Positions 10,960 through 22,734 are shown, counted from the first letter of the stretch. The stretch: 64,000 nucleotides of DNA from Meghimatium bilineatum (GCA_034231615.1 CM067298.1:67723591-67787590); one strand, 5' to 3'. Made by a program: numbers and translations. Notes: a model not told the origin generated them from the sequence alone.

Positions 10960-12723
10960 AACATGACATAAAGAGATATGAGAGAAATGCAAAATAGCAA
11001 AAGAAAGCTGGCTGAACAAGAAATGCACATCAATAGAATTGCATTACAACCAAGATACAACATTACTATATAAGAAAATTGAGATGATAACAGGAAAGAG
11101 AACGCAAACAGTTACAGGGTGTCTAAAATCTAAGACAGGGCAGGTATTAATGGGAATAGGTAACATAGTACAGAGACGTTCAGAATATATCAAAGAACTT
11201 TATGAGGACAATAGACCAGAAATAAACATACAAGATAACGGCGAGGGTCCATCAATACTCACAGCAGAAGTAAGGGAGGCACTATGACACATGAAATATG
11301 GCAAATCCCCAGGTCCAGACAATATCACAGTAGAAGAATTAGCAGCTTTAGATGACTTTGGATTTGAAATAATCACAAAATTGCTGAATGACATATATAA
11401 CAGCGGAAATATACCTGATGACTTAATGAGATCCATATTCATAGCATTACCTAAGAAACCAGGGACAACCGAATGTGAAGAACACCGTACAATCAGCCTC
11501 ATGAGCCAAATAACCAAAATACTTCTCAGAATCATCATGAAGAGAGTGAGAAACGAAATAAAACCAGAAATAAGTCCAGAACAATGTGGATTTCTAGAAG
11601 GCAAAGGCACCAACAATGCGATTTATATATTGAGAACACTAATAGAGAGGTCTATAGAGGTAAAAACAGATCTGTACCTCAGTTTTATAGACTACACTAA
11701 AGCTTTTGACAAAGTTAAAAATAGCGAAATTATACACATGCTAGAGAATCTGAACATTGACAGCAAGGATTTAAGAATAATCAAGAACATGTACTGGCAA
11801 CAACCAGCAGCAATAAGAGTAGGAAATCAATTTGGCCCTTTTCAACAAATAAAACAAGGAGTCAGACAGGGATGCGTGCTTTCACCAGACCTGTTCTCTC
11901 TATACATTGAAAACATATTGCGTGCAATAGTAGATATCCCAGGAATATCAGTGGGAGGACATAACATAAATAATTTGAGATATGCGGATGACACTGTTCT
12001 GATTGCAAAAAGTGAGGAAGAACTTCAAAACTTAATTAAAGTAGTAGTCACAGAAAGCAAAGAGAAAGGCCTCTTCCTAAATATCAAGAAAACAGAAGTA
12101 ATGGTTATTTCAAAGAAAGAAAATAACACACCTTGCAAGATCATAGTGAATGATATAGTATTAAAACAGGTCCACCAATTCAAATATCTAGGTACAATTA
12201 TTACAGCAGATGGAAGAAGTTCAACAGAAATGAGATGCAGAATAGGACAGGCAAAAACAACATTCAGAAAAATGAAAAATATACTGTGTAATATGACCTT
12301 GTCATTAGAGGTGAGAAAGAGAGTTCTGCAGTGCTATATAACTCCTATACTAACATATGGGTGCGAGTCTTGGACAATAAACAAACTGGAAAGTGGGAGA
12401 TTGGAGGCAACAGAGGTGTGGTTCTACAGAAGAATGCTGAGAATACCATGGACTGCCAGAAAAACTAATGTAGAGGTGTTAAAAGAGTTAAATGCGAAAC
12501 GGACCTTAATCAACAATATAAGAACAAGAGAAAAAGGCAATCTTCTTTTTTTGGCCACTTCATGAGACAGGCAAGTTCAGAGAACATAATCACAACAGGC
12601 AAGATTGAAGGCACCAGAGACAGAGGACAACAACGTGAGAAAATATTAGACAGTTTGACAACCTGGCACGGCAAAGAAACAACAACGACTTTGATACATA
12701 ATACTGTGGACAGAGAGCCATGA
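10960..12723 (+). pseudogene. LINE (non-LTR) reverse transcriptase, 5'-truncated
   Basis: Frame 11039-11287 and frame 11291-12565 are the same frame split by one TGA at 11285-11287. RT landmarks are in order: KSPGPDNITVEEL, FIDYTKAFDKVKN, GVRQGCVLSPDLFSLYIEN, LRYADDTVLIAKSEEEL (catalytic YADD intact), FKYLGTIITADG and YGCESWTINK. A T-run near 12545 shifts the frame, and the C-terminal GHFMRQ...G.RDRGQQR tail continues in another frame to TGA 12721-12723. The style is that of RTE-like 'endonuclease-reverse transcriptase' LINEs; the clade is not certain. No endonuclease domain is seen. The T-run shift is also present in the second copy at 14.3 kb, so it predates the duplication. Confidence 0.88.
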
Positions 12724-13016
12724 CCGCCTACGCCACCTGGCATGGCACCTGATGATGATGAACCTTACTTACCCGTAAGCTTGCCAAATCACACAACAAG
12801 GTCAGGTAACACCTCGAAACTAGAGCAAAGGTCACATTGGAGAACTATACTGTACTTGAGCCATATTGAGAATTACGGCGTACCAGAATTATTTTTCCTG
12901 ATGGCACACATTTTGGTTTAAGTCTTAGTTTAAGTCACCGTTGTGCTATAGCACACTGTTGACACGGATTTCCGCGTGACACTAATGAAATTAATGGCTG
13001 TCGTGACGTCACATCC
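12301..13016 (+). repeat. Left copy of 716-bp direct duplication
   Basis: Bases 12301-13016 equal 14101-14816 (offset exactly 1,800). I see one mismatch by eye: T at 12738 versus C at 14538. The copy covers the LINE RT C-terminus, its 3' UTR and the start of the direct repeat, and abuts the RNase-H LINE insert at 13017. It behaves like one half of a very long target-site duplication. Confidence 0.93.
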
Positions 13017-14100
13017 AATGAAAGAAAGATTCCAAAACCTAGCAATGGGGCGACTGAAAAGAAGCAGCTTTATCCATCAAGCTAAACGACTCCGTAGACA
13101 ACTTACAGACCTACCTGAAGTTGACAGCCCCTTAAGGTCTGTACCAGAACAAACCCCATGGAGTGAAAGGCATGGAATGCCAATATACATTCAGACCCAT
13201 GTGAAAGGAATACTAAGCGAGGACGAACAGAACAGTGTGCAGCGGAGGACAGTCACCCTCAGTTTCCTGGACGAGGAATATCCACAAGATATATGGGTCA
13301 GAGTATACACAGATGGGTCAGCACAGAATGCTGTGAGGAATGGAGGTGCAGGTGTATATATAGAATATCCACACAAGCCTAGAGATACAATCAGAACACC
13401 GACAGGAAAATTCTGCAATAATTATGATGCAGAAATCCAGGCAATTACTGTGGCAGCTAAAAAACTGCTGAACTCCAACTCTGACCTACAGCCTGTGGTA
13501 TTCCTGACAGATGCAAGGTCAGTGCTTCAAGCTCTCCAGTCTGGAAAACTAACAGACTTGAAAAAACTACTTAGCGAATTGTCTTACCAGTATAGGGTAA
13601 CCATGCAGTGGATACCCTCTCACTGTGGAATACCAGGAAATGAAAAAGCAGACCAACTGGCTAAGGAAGGTGCTGCCGAAGATCAACCAGATATACCAAT
13701 CACCTACCATCAGAAAAAACAGATGATCAAGTCAATAAGAAAGCCACAAACACCAACACAAGATGACTATCACATTATGAACAGATCAGAACAAGTTATA
13801 ATTCTACGTCTCAGAACAGGACACAACCGACTCCGCAGTCACATGTATACAAAGTTCAAGATTGGCAACACGGCCATGTGTACATGTGGACAGGCAGTAC
13901 AGAGTGCCAAACATATACTTCAAGAGTGTTCTGAGCATGAAACGCTGAGGCAGACATATTGGCCAGAGGAAACAACACTGGAATCAAAGCTCTATGGGAC
14001 ACTGTATGAACTACAAAAGACAGTGAGTTTTATTAAGGAGACAGAATTGCAGATATAGACATGTTTCAAGTGAACGAAAGAAGAAGAAGAAGAAGAAGAA
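13017..14100 (+). mobile_element. 5'-truncated RNase-H LINE insert with GAA tail
   Basis: This 1,084-bp insert lies exactly between the 716-bp copies. Its frame reaches 14058 (it opens upstream at 12976 only because the flank happens to be in frame). It encodes an RNase HI domain with catalytic-type VYTDGSA, the NNYDAEIQAI glutamate block, FLTDAR and the C-terminal WIPSHCGIPGNEKADQLAK. A terminal zinc-knuckle-like block CTCGQAVQSAKHILQEC follows, then a stop and a (GAA)n tail at 14084-14100. This is the 3' end of a different LINE family from the interrupted RT. It has no internal stop, consistent with recent insertion. Related tails occur at 52.8, 57.8 and 59.1 kb. Confidence 0.88.
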
Positions 14101-14816
14101 GTCATTAGAGGTGAGAAAGAGAGTTCTGCAGTGCTATATAACTCCTATACTAACATATGGGTGCGAGTCTTGGACAATAAACAAACTGGAAAGTGGGAGA
14201 TTGGAGGCAACAGAGGTGTGGTTCTACAGAAGAATGCTGAGAATACCATGGACTGCCAGAAAAACTAATGTAGAGGTGTTAAAAGAGTTAAATGCGAAAC
14301 GGACCTTAATCAACAATATAAGAACAAGAGAAAAAGGCAATCTTCTTTTTTTGGCCACTTCATGAGACAGGCAAGTTCAGAGAACATAATCACAACAGGC
14401 AAGATTGAAGGCACCAGAGACAGAGGACAACAACGTGAGAAAATATTAGACAGTTTGACAACCTGGCACGGCAAAGAAACAACAACGACTTTGATACATA
14501 ATACTGTGGACAGAGAGCCATGACCGCCTACGCCACCCGGCATGGCACCTGATGATGATGAACCTTACTTACCCGTAAGCTTGCCAAATCACACAACAAG
14601 GTCAGGTAACACCTCGAAACTAGAGCAAAGGTCACATTGGAGAACTATACTGTACTTGAGCCATATTGAGAATTACGGCGTACCAGAATTATTTTTCCTG
14701 ATGGCACACATTTTGGTTTAAGTCTTAGTTTAAGTCACCGTTGTGCTATAGCACACTGTTGACACGGATTTCCGCGTGACACTAATGAAATTAATGGCTG
14801 TCGTGACGTCACATCC
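14101..14816 (+). repeat. Right copy of 716-bp direct duplication
   Basis: It is identical to 12301-13016 apart from one substitution. It starts immediately after the GAA tail and ends where the interrupted sequence resumes (14817, CGACAATCACTGAG). The truncated RT frame 14111-14365 here is a duplicate of the LINE's C-terminus, not an independent gene. Confidence 0.93.
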
Positions 14817-15010
14817 CGACAATCACTGAGTTCAATTCTAGACACAGACAAACTTATTATCATAGTCTATTTCTTTTCACATTTACATAATTTTTTAATT
14901 TTTCTTATGATTTGTACTGAGCGATCATTATTTTTGCGCGCTATACACGGAGCGAGGTGGGCGCACACACTAGAAATATTATTTCTTATTTCTAATCCTA
15001 ACCGACTACA
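14745..15010 (+). repeat. Right copy of ~270-bp direct repeat flanking the LINE
   Basis: It matches 10624-10900 in order and orientation: CCGCGTGACACTAATGAAAT, TGACGTCACATCC, GACAATCAC, AGCGAGGTGGGCGCACACAC and ATTATTTCTAATCCTAACC. Removing the RNase-H insert and one 716-bp copy leaves an RT unit of about 2.6 kb bracketed by these repeats. Confidence 0.75.
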
Positions 15011-16080
15011 GGCTACAGTTGCCATTGGCTACTACTCTGAACTCTAAGTAGTCTCTTAAACTAGGCATTAGCACAAAGAAGCTCTTTGGTGTCAAAAAAA
15101 ATTTATCAAATTATGTCCCTTGAAGAAAATGGCCACTAGTCTATTTCCTGACCATACAAGTAGGCAGTGACCACATTTTAATTAGATTTCCAGTGTCCCT
15201 GATACTATTTGGCATATAGAAGTGGACATTTTTGTGACATCAAGTCTTTTCTGTACACAGTCGGGCATCTATCTGACAAAAACAGCGGATATTGTTTGAG
15301 TAACTTGTATTTTAACACTAGGTATTGTCACTTATTGTGTATTTTCATTATCCATTTTTAATCTACTATTACACTCAACTTTATTTACTGTCTAAATGTT
15401 ATATTAGCCATTTATACAGTTGTATACCAAGTATGAAGGACATTATATGAGCAGCACCCTGTCTCATCCAATGTTTTAAAAATGTTCACCATGTCCATGC
15501 TGCATGTCCGCCATATTGTTTCTCACAGACATAGGGGCCTATTGGTTAACAAGAAATACAATTGCCATCTTTTTAAAATATTAAATGCTCTGTGTGTTTA
15601 TGTATTTACAAAATTGTTAATTTCTTTAAAAAACTAAGCCAAAGCATATGAATGGTAGTTAGTTTGTTTGTTTGCCTGCTTACAAGCCTTACAAAAGGTT
15701 GTGTGTTGTCATGACAACTGTCCGACTTGGTTTATGACTACACTACTGATGTGCTGCAATGTGCACTCTTTGGACGATTGGTATTGCATTGCCTGCAAGT
15801 AGCAGCTTTGCTAGAACATGATCTATGCATAATAATACAAATTATATATACAATGGGATTTAGATGGGGGAAGACATGACATGAGAAAGAAAAATATAAA
15901 AAATGTCTACTTTATTCTTACCATTCTAGGAACATTTCCCTAAACAAGCAGTTCACAAAACTAAACACAAATCACATCACTATGTTATGTACATGAATAA
16001 TCCATGAAAGTTTTATCACATTTGTAGCACAAAAACCTTGTAGGATATTTTATTATAATTCACAAATATATTGAATAATT
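15011..16080. other. No recognisable feature
   Basis: AT-rich sequence without coding resemblance, tRNA or clear repeat. Confidence 0.5.
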
Positions 16081-16081
16081 A

Positions 16082-16410
16082 TTTTAATTATGCAAATTAA
16101 CTGCCATTTTGAATATTAATCTTTGGCTGAATATGAAAATTATGTCAATGTGATCCGCAGATTCCTCTTGTCTTCCCGAACACAGAAATGTATAGTTTGC
16201 AACATATTTTATCATAAATAATAGGAATGTTTAATAATTAGTTATTAGGCTATTCAATTCAATTTTAATTATGTTGTAAATTAACCGCCATTTTTGAAAA
16301 TTAATTAGCTTTGATTGAATTTTAAAATTAGCAAAATGTACTCCCCAGATTCGTCTTTTCTTCCCGAACACAAAAATGTATAGTCTGTTCTATTTTTTAT
16401 CATTAGTAAC
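16082..16410 (+). repeat. Diverged two-copy tandem repeat (~170-bp unit)
   Basis: Two units share TTAATTATG...AATTAACYGCCATTTT, then CAGATTC and TCTTCCCGAACACARAAATGT followed by ATAGT. One lies at about 16082-16220 and the other at about 16260-16410. They are diverged and non-coding. Confidence 0.7.
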
Positions 16411-16639
16411 TCTGATATGTCATGAATTATCATGAATTATTGGCTCCACTACAATTCTTGGTCACAACTTTGTGCACTAATCAGCTTAAATTTCCTTATA
16501 TGTTCCATGTACATTTTTTTGATGCAAAATTAATTCAAAAAAATTCAAACTTTTTTCAGAATTGACGTACTTGTTTGATGTATCGTATCATTCATTAAAT
16601 TGCAATTTTCATGGGCTATCTAACTGTGGTATTTATAAT

Positions 16640-16785
16640 TTATAATGCTAAACTACAGAACCCATTTTGAAAATTTTGTGCTAACTTATACTTGCCAAAT
16701 CACACACCAAAGTTTAGGAAATACCTCGAAAGTAGAACAAAGGTCACAGTGGAGAATCAAACTAGGATTGAGCCCACTTTTTTCT
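16640..16785 (+). repeat. Copy of the LINE 3'-UTR segment seen at 12770-12880
   Basis: The blocks CTTGCCAAATCACACA, ATACCTCGAAAGTAGA and CAAAGGTCACAGTGGAGAA correspond in order to 12780-12850 in the RT-LINE 3' region. This is a solo, diverged 3' fragment. Confidence 0.7.
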
Positions 16786-17104
16786 CATTTTTCCTTTCCC
16801 AAGGGTCGTGCGATAGATTTTCTCAGTATGGATGCAAGTCTTTGCTGTGGAATGCCGGCACCATTAAAATGGCTTTTCTTCGAAGTGCTGACAATCACCT
16901 GAAGACACTGAAGTAGTTAATAAATAGTGACAGGCGAACAAACGAAAAGACTGGAATAATCAAAAAGGTTACGAATTAAGGTCTATTTAATTATGTTGAA
17001 AGATCTTGGCGCATCTGCCATATATCCTTATGGCAAAAATTTGTTATTATTGACATGCTTCTGGATAAGTATGTGTTAGATAAATCTAATAAATAATATC
17101 GACT

Positions 17105-17176
17105 GGCTCGTTGGTCTAGGGGTATGATTCTCGCTTTGGGTGCGAGAGGTCCCGGGTTCAAATCCCGGACGAGCCC
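17105..17176 (+). tRNA. tRNA-Pro (anticodon TGG)
   Basis: This is a 72-nt cloverleaf. The acceptor stem GGCTCGT pairs perfectly with ACGAGCC. The D arm is GGTCTAGGGGTATGATT. The anticodon stem CTCGC/GCGAG encloses loop TTTGGGT with anticodon TGG at 17137-17139. The T arm CCGGG-TTCAAAT-CCCGG pairs perfectly and carries the B box. There is no intron and CCA is not encoded. A T-run just downstream (about 17181-17185) serves as a Pol III terminator. Pairing is intact, unlike the SINE heads elsewhere in the window, so it is probably functional. Confidence 0.97.
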
Positions 17177-17274
17177 AATATTTTTAACGTTTTGAGATTG
17201 TTTAAGTTTTCTAATAATAAGTTGTTTAATAATCACATTTAATAATTCGGTTAATTTTCAGTTACAAAGTTAGT

Positions 17275-17560
17275 TATTTATTTCTCTATGGCCAAAGACG
17301 GCACATAGGGCGGATGTCATAGATTTCCATGTCTCTCTTTTCATTACAATTTGCTTTAGATCTTCATTGTTTCTGATACCAATGGTGAAACGTTCCCTTG
17401 TAATAGTTCTACGTAAAGTTTCTTTTGGTCTTCCTCGTTTTCTCTTTCATTTTGGTGACCACATCAAAGCTTGACAGGGGAGTCTTTCAGTATCCGTTGG
17501 TAGTGCGTTTCCGAAGTAATTCCAGTTACAAGGTGACAGTCTGAATTTATTTATTTTTAA
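17275..17560 (-). pseudogene. LINE RT C-terminal fragment
   Basis: Read on the minus strand it gives NYFGNALPTDTERLP, then KRKRGRPKETLRRT, then a block ending RDMEIYDIRPMCRL. This is the typical tail (GKRKRGRPKETWRRT...RW) of a non-LTR reverse transcriptase. Only the last ~90 residues are present. Confidence 0.72.
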
Positions 17561-17600
17561 AAATCCATCATGTCAGCTTTACTTGCCAGAATGATTAATC

Positions 17601-18140
17601 ATGAAGCAAAACATTGGACGGCGCCAATTTTTCCAATTCCCAAACCTGACAGGGACAAACACCATGGATGATGACGTATTGGTCTACGTTCGACATTTAA
17701 ATGTCCATCACACAGACTTTAAAACCAGGTTTGGGGATGTTTTGACCATGGAAATACCACATTGGATCAATCCACACGATGACTTGAAGAATCAGATGTC
17801 ATATTACAAGAAGAGATGATCGGGAATAAGCACGAGCCTAGAACTTTTGGTGCAGTTCAGAAATTGGTATCAGCATTTAGGCCTATGGCTTCAGAAAGAT
17901 ATATGCCTACCTGTTGCTTATCCCGCATAATGGACTATCGCAAAAAAGTTATTGATAACTTTTCCATCTTCATAAAAAAAGGGTTTTTAGCACGGTTGCC
18001 AATATTCTTACGGTAAAAAGAAATCAAATGCAAATCATTGGACATAGAGATTTAAGACAATACATGTTTCCCTAATGTGAAGAAAATATTTAACAATTAC
18101 TATCAGAGCATCTGGTTCATCCATCCTATTAACAACATTG
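17601..18140 (+). pseudogene. hAT transposase C-terminal fragment
   Basis: The frame 17601-17819 carries HHTDFKTRFGDVLTMEIPHW. Shifted frames continue with ELLVQFRNWYQHLGLWLQK, then a degraded 'FPSS...GFSTVANILT.KRNQMQI' block and a HRDLRQYMFP segment. This is the order of the hAT dimerisation domain in the SCAND3/FAM200/ZBED5-type transposases. Several stops and frameshifts are present; the N-terminal BED finger and catalytic core are missing. Confidence 0.78.
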
Positions 18141-18315
18141 TTTGTGTATTAATTTGGTGTAAGAATTTTACTATATATGTTCTCATTTATTTCGTTACAA
18201 ATCCAAATATTTACTTGCATTGTGTGTCTTCTCAATAAAAATTGCACGTTCTTTTTTTTTACATTTGTCCACTCTACAAAGAAAACCTTCCACAGTAAGA
18301 CTAGATACACACGGA

Positions 18316-18490
18316 CAGTGGCGTAGCGAGGGGGGTGCGGAGGTGCGGACCGCCCCGGGCGGCATCATCGGGAGGGCGGCAAATTTATTTTCGTCCAGTC
18401 TTTCACAATCACTGACATAGTTTTTTAATGTCACAAGGGCGGAAATTTATGATTCCGCCCCGGGCGCCATTGACCAATGCTACGCCACTG
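18316..18490. mobile_element. hAT-type MITE with target-site duplication
   Basis: The 175-bp element begins CAGTGGCGTAGC and ends GCTACGCCACTG, perfect 12-bp inverted termini. Flanks CACACGGA (18308-18315) and CACACGGG (18491-18498) form an 8-bp duplication with one mismatch, as hAT elements make. The interior is GC-rich (CGCCCCGGGCG appears twice), in contrast to its AT-rich surroundings. It has no coding capacity. Confidence 0.9.
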
Positions 18491-18499
18491 CACACGGGC

Positions 18500-20925
18500 G
18501 ATGTTTGCTATAAATTAGATTCTTTTAACATAATCCAATGTTTGTCAATGGTTTCTATTTTCTCTATGGCATTGTGCCTATTTTGTATTGCTATATTGTA
18601 CTGGTCCTGTACATTTTTGTTCTTTATCAACATAAAATATAAAAGAATAAGTATTATTATATATTTTATTTTAGTATAGGTTACTCTTCTGTGCTTATTC
18701 TGCGCTTCCATTTGGTATTCAGTCTGGACATTGCAGTCAAGACTATTTCAAGTAATGGTTTCTTAGTGTTCCAATCGCTGCTCAGATAAGACCCTTAACT
18801 ATTAAAGATACTAGTACATCTATAGTACATGTGTGAATTCTGAAAGACAGTTTTTTTTAAATTTCTAAATTACATGAACAATGAAATGGAAGCAACCAAG
18901 TAACGAAAGACACCCATATTTTTTTTAATCATGGATAAAAAAAATTACGATTCCTATTTGGAACCCTGTCTCTCTTCCTATTTTAGGGTTCATTAATCTA
19001 AATATTATATCAATAATTAATTTAACTATTCATATTTTAGGGTTAGGGTCGGTTATGTTTTGCATAACGGTTCTGGCGGCTCACCTGGATATTTTATTTT
19101 GCAACTATGGTTCAGTCCCGTCCTGGGCAAAATGCACATAACATAATTTTGGTACATTCGTCAAATAACACGATCTCGAGTTAAGAGTGTGAACATATAC
19201 CTAAGTGGACATAGTTTTGACAACTTCAAGCTTATCTAGTATGGGGTGAAGTTATCTCATTAACCTAGTTTAATATGTAAGAAGGCAGCCATTTTGATAT
19301 CACATATACATAGATTATCATAAAGACGTTGTTGCATATGTACCATTATTATTGTGCCGCATCTCATCCCGAGTGAGAGACATTGTAGAACTTTGATGCC
19401 ATATTTTACCGACCCTGTCGTCCCAACGGGATTTCTCCGATGTCGCGGCAGCCATCTGGAAAATAGACGTGTCAAAAGTTATATTATTTACAGACGCTGC
19501 AGCCATAATTACCCACATACAAGCCGAACTACATACCCTCATGTATGGACTGATGATATCATGTGATGTGTTTATTCTCACCATCAGTCTACAAATGACC
19601 AATGTGATCACTCTTGGTGCAAATCCTTCAAACATATATTGTGACGATCTATAGATTAAAAACAGACTCCGTTACATTTGAGACACTATCACTGGCAAAT
19701 TCAGTGGATTCAGAAATGCACAAGAGGATTGACCTAGCCCAGTGTTTCCTAATCCTTTTCGGTCTGATACCACCTTTTGGCACAAATGTTGTTTTTTGTT
19801 TTTACTCCCCATCTGATTCCTAAAAAGGCATTAATTTATTTGCTTTGACTATTTTTTTTTACCTAATTAATTCTTGTTTATAGTCTAAACTTCAGTTTCA
19901 CGTCTCCTCGTTTAGTTATACAGTAATTTAATTTCTTAGTATTGTCTACGTCTGACACTGATAACACATTGCTGGTATACAGATTTAATTTATGATGTCA
20001 CCTTTCGGTTTTCTTTGAGATTAATGTTTCAAGATTGGGATAAGTTCTCGAATTGCCACCCTTGAAGATCAAAAAAGGTGGGTAAAATCCCTCTATTATC
20101 GATTTTTCACACACATAAGTCATCCAATTTTTCATTTTAAAACGTGAATTACCCATGAAAACTGGGGAGTGGCATTTTTTTAAACGTAGAACCCCCCTGC
20201 TTACTGAAAGCGTATCTACGTCCCTGAGTATATGTCATCTATAACTTCTTCCAACTTCCAAGGTATCACGTGGATCTATTGTTCTGGAAATTCGGGTTGT
20301 GGCAATAAAATAGCAGACAGCATTCCAGGCTAAATCTCATAGGCCATATATCCTATGTGTGTCGAAATTGTAGAAATGAATACATGCATCGGACGAACTC
20401 AAAACCGAAACCAAATTAGGCAATCACAAATGTTTGTTTTTTCTACTTGTTCGCCACATTTTTTAAATTTTTCATGTCATGCTGATCTTCGCTTTCGAAG
20501 CGGAACAACATCATAAATGATAAGTGTTAAAGCTACTTAAAGAACTAATGTTAGATGTGGGCACTGCAAATGATGACTAATCAACTCAGTGATTGAGAGT
20601 TTCGGTAGTAAACATGGCACAAGTACGATTTGACGATTGCGCGATTGAGCTAAGAGTGTTTTTAACTAAGCCACATGAACTATAAGCATGCGTACCCTTC
20701 GACATCTGCTGAGGGAGACTGGGCACCTATGGGTTTGCCCGGAGTTCAATGATGCCAGCTCATAACCAACAACCAATTACAATAGTTAAGACTAAATAGG
20801 TTTCATATGCGCTGCTTGAGAGTTGCTTACTTGAAATCTCATGAAGCGATGTGGTAAATAACAACCAAATGTTGAATAGTGCAAGGATTTGAAAGATAGT
20901 CACTCTTTTCAGTCAGCTGAGATGC
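18500..20925. other. No recognisable gene; possible hAT-like terminus near 19738
   Basis: Mostly AT-rich sequence. At 19738 CAGTGTTTCCTAATCCTTTT resembles a hAT/Charlie-type left end, but I found no matching right end. A weak RNase-H-like string (VILFTDA...AELHTLMYGL) is readable at 19469-19570, too short to call. Confidence 0.4.
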
Positions 20926-20929
20926 TGGA

Positions 20930-21190
20930 AAGATCCAATGAAGAATAATAATTGCTTTAATAATATTAGAAATGGGTAATATACTATTTTTTGTTTGGCC
21001 ATGTTATGAGACAGTGATACTTGGAGAACATAGTTATAAGAGTGAAGGCAAGAGAGAACGAGGACGACAATATTCAATGTTTAACACAATGGCACCTCAA
21101 GAGTTAGCAACGACCCTAATACAGGATATAGAAGTAGAGAATTTGGGAGATCCATGACCGCTGACGTTAACAAATACGACACTTAATGAT
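20930..21190 (+). pseudogene. 3' fragment of the RT-LINE family of 11-12.7 kb
   Basis: A frame from 20972 encodes a degraded GHVM-like segment, then EGKRERGRQ, then a tail ending near a TGA followed by CCGCTGACG. This corresponds to the RT tail at 12540-12740. It is 5'-truncated and diverged. Confidence 0.68.
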
Positions 21191-21299
21191 GATTAAGTAA
21201 TAGTACTTAGGTCCCTTACCTTGTGTCCACGATGTTACAGGTTTGATACAGAACCACGACCTATCATTTACGATTGCATTTTCGGAAGTGATTATGTAT

Positions 21300-21565
21300 T
21301 ACAGACATGTATGTCAAAAATATGTATTATGTATGTCAAAAACAATACTGCAGGGAACTGTCGAGGGTGGAAGAAGCAGAGGAGGACAAATAAAGACATG
21401 GACAGACAACATCAAGGAATGGACAGGGCAAGATATTTCCACACTCATCCGCATCGCTGAGGATAGAATTCGCTGGAGGACTCTGTGTGCTGAAGCATCC
21501 AATGTGGTACCCCTACGACCCTGAAGGGTTATGGGTTTATTGATTCATTGATTGATGTATTACAG
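21300..21565 (+). pseudogene. LINE-2 family 3' end (young copy)
   Basis: The frame 21243-21524 ends ILQGTVEGGRSRGGQIKTWT, then DNIKEWTGQDISTLIRIAED and ASNVVPLRP plus a stop. A short GATT/ATTG-type 3' tail follows. 21346-21540 is nearly identical to 38027-38220 (three substitutions seen). Two older copies are at 25.2 and 44.9 kb. ('LINE-2' is a label for this window, not the L2 clade.). Confidence 0.82.
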
Positions 21566-22329
21566 AGTTTTGTGCTCTAAAAAAATAAAAATAAAAAATT
21601 AAAGTTGATTTGTTTGATAACAACGTATCAGTTCGAGCTAGCGTGTTTTGTCTGATCTCAGATTGTCAGAGACAAGACAATTAAATGTTTACTCCGTGTG
21701 ACAATCATTATTTTTGTTTTCGTTATAAAAATAAAAACAAAGAATGACAAACAGAGCTATGTGAAAAGCTAGGACAGATTAACTGGAAAAAAATTTGGTG
21801 GTAGTCTGGTTCTCAAAGACCAGAGGAATTCATAATTTTCAAACTTCAATGGTTGTGGTCAAAGGGGTCAATACCTGTAGACAGGACTATCCATTCATCT
21901 GTGAAGTGTCATTTACAGAACAGTGTCCTCAATGCCACTCTGTGAGCTTCTCGGTTATATGCAAGCTTACCAGCTTCTAGTGTCATGTTCAGAAGGTCTT
22001 CGATGTCATGTATCCATTGTAGTCTTTGCCTGCCTTTTGCTCTCTTTCCTGGAACTTTTTCCTGCATGATTAATCTTTCTAAACTTGTGTGTCTCTTTAT
22101 ATTTCCGAAATATGATAGCTTGTGTGTTTTGATAGTTTTGAGGAAACTGTCTTATATGTTCAGGTCTTTGTGGACGTATGCGTTGGTTCATCTTTCTGTC
22201 CATGATATTCTTAGGAACTTTCTTATAACATTTCATTTCGAATGAAGATATTTTTTTCTCATTTTCCACGTCGTTATTGTCATTACCCACGTCTCTCAAC
22301 CATTTTTATCACATTTGTTTTACAAAGAT

Positions 22330-22575
22330 TTTTTTTTTAAAAAGGTTTAAAATTCGCATAGTGTTGACTTCACATATGTACTCCCCCAATCTCAACGAAG
22401 CGGCACACCGCCTGCCGAGATTTGCTTCCTTTTTGGACCTCTACTCATAGCAAGTAACGTTCCAAGCGATCCACAGAGATCTCCGAAAAAATCCACCAAG
22501 ATGACATGAGCCAGATTCGAACTCATAACCTCTTGAACACGAGGCGAACAACGTAATCACTAAACTGGAAAGATA
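22330..22575 (-). mobile_element. tRNA-derived SINE, copy 1
   Basis: The reverse complement carries an A-box-like TAGTGATTACGTTGTTCGCC, then a B box (GAGTTCGAATC), the block CATGTCATCTTGGTGGATTT and an oligo-A-containing end. It aligns along its length with the plus-strand copy at 39073-39334. The tRNA pairing is lost, so it is a SINE head and not a tRNA gene. Confidence 0.82.
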
Positions 22576-22734
22576 TAGTTTCTTAATAGTTGTAATTTTT
22601 TTTCTGCTTGTCTCTTGCCATAGATTTTTCATCTATGATGTTTTTGTAGGGCCATTACTAATCTCTCTCGAGCAATCTCCTGTGGTGTTGATGGATGATC
22701 CGAGATATTCACAATTGCTAACATTTTCTAAATG

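Noticed and set aside
12976-13016. Apparent start of the RNase-H frame at 12976
   Set aside because: These bases belong to the 716-bp duplicated flank and are in frame by chance; the LINE insert begins at 13017.
14111-14365. Second RT gene
   Set aside because: Exact duplicate of the C-terminus at 12311-12565, part of the 716-bp duplication.
19041-19060. Telomere-like GGGTTAGGGT
   Set aside because: Only about two units; chance or AT/G-rich drift.
19469-19654. RNase H remnant (VILFTDA...AELHTL)
   Set aside because: Too short and lacking the other RNase H blocks; kept only as a remark.
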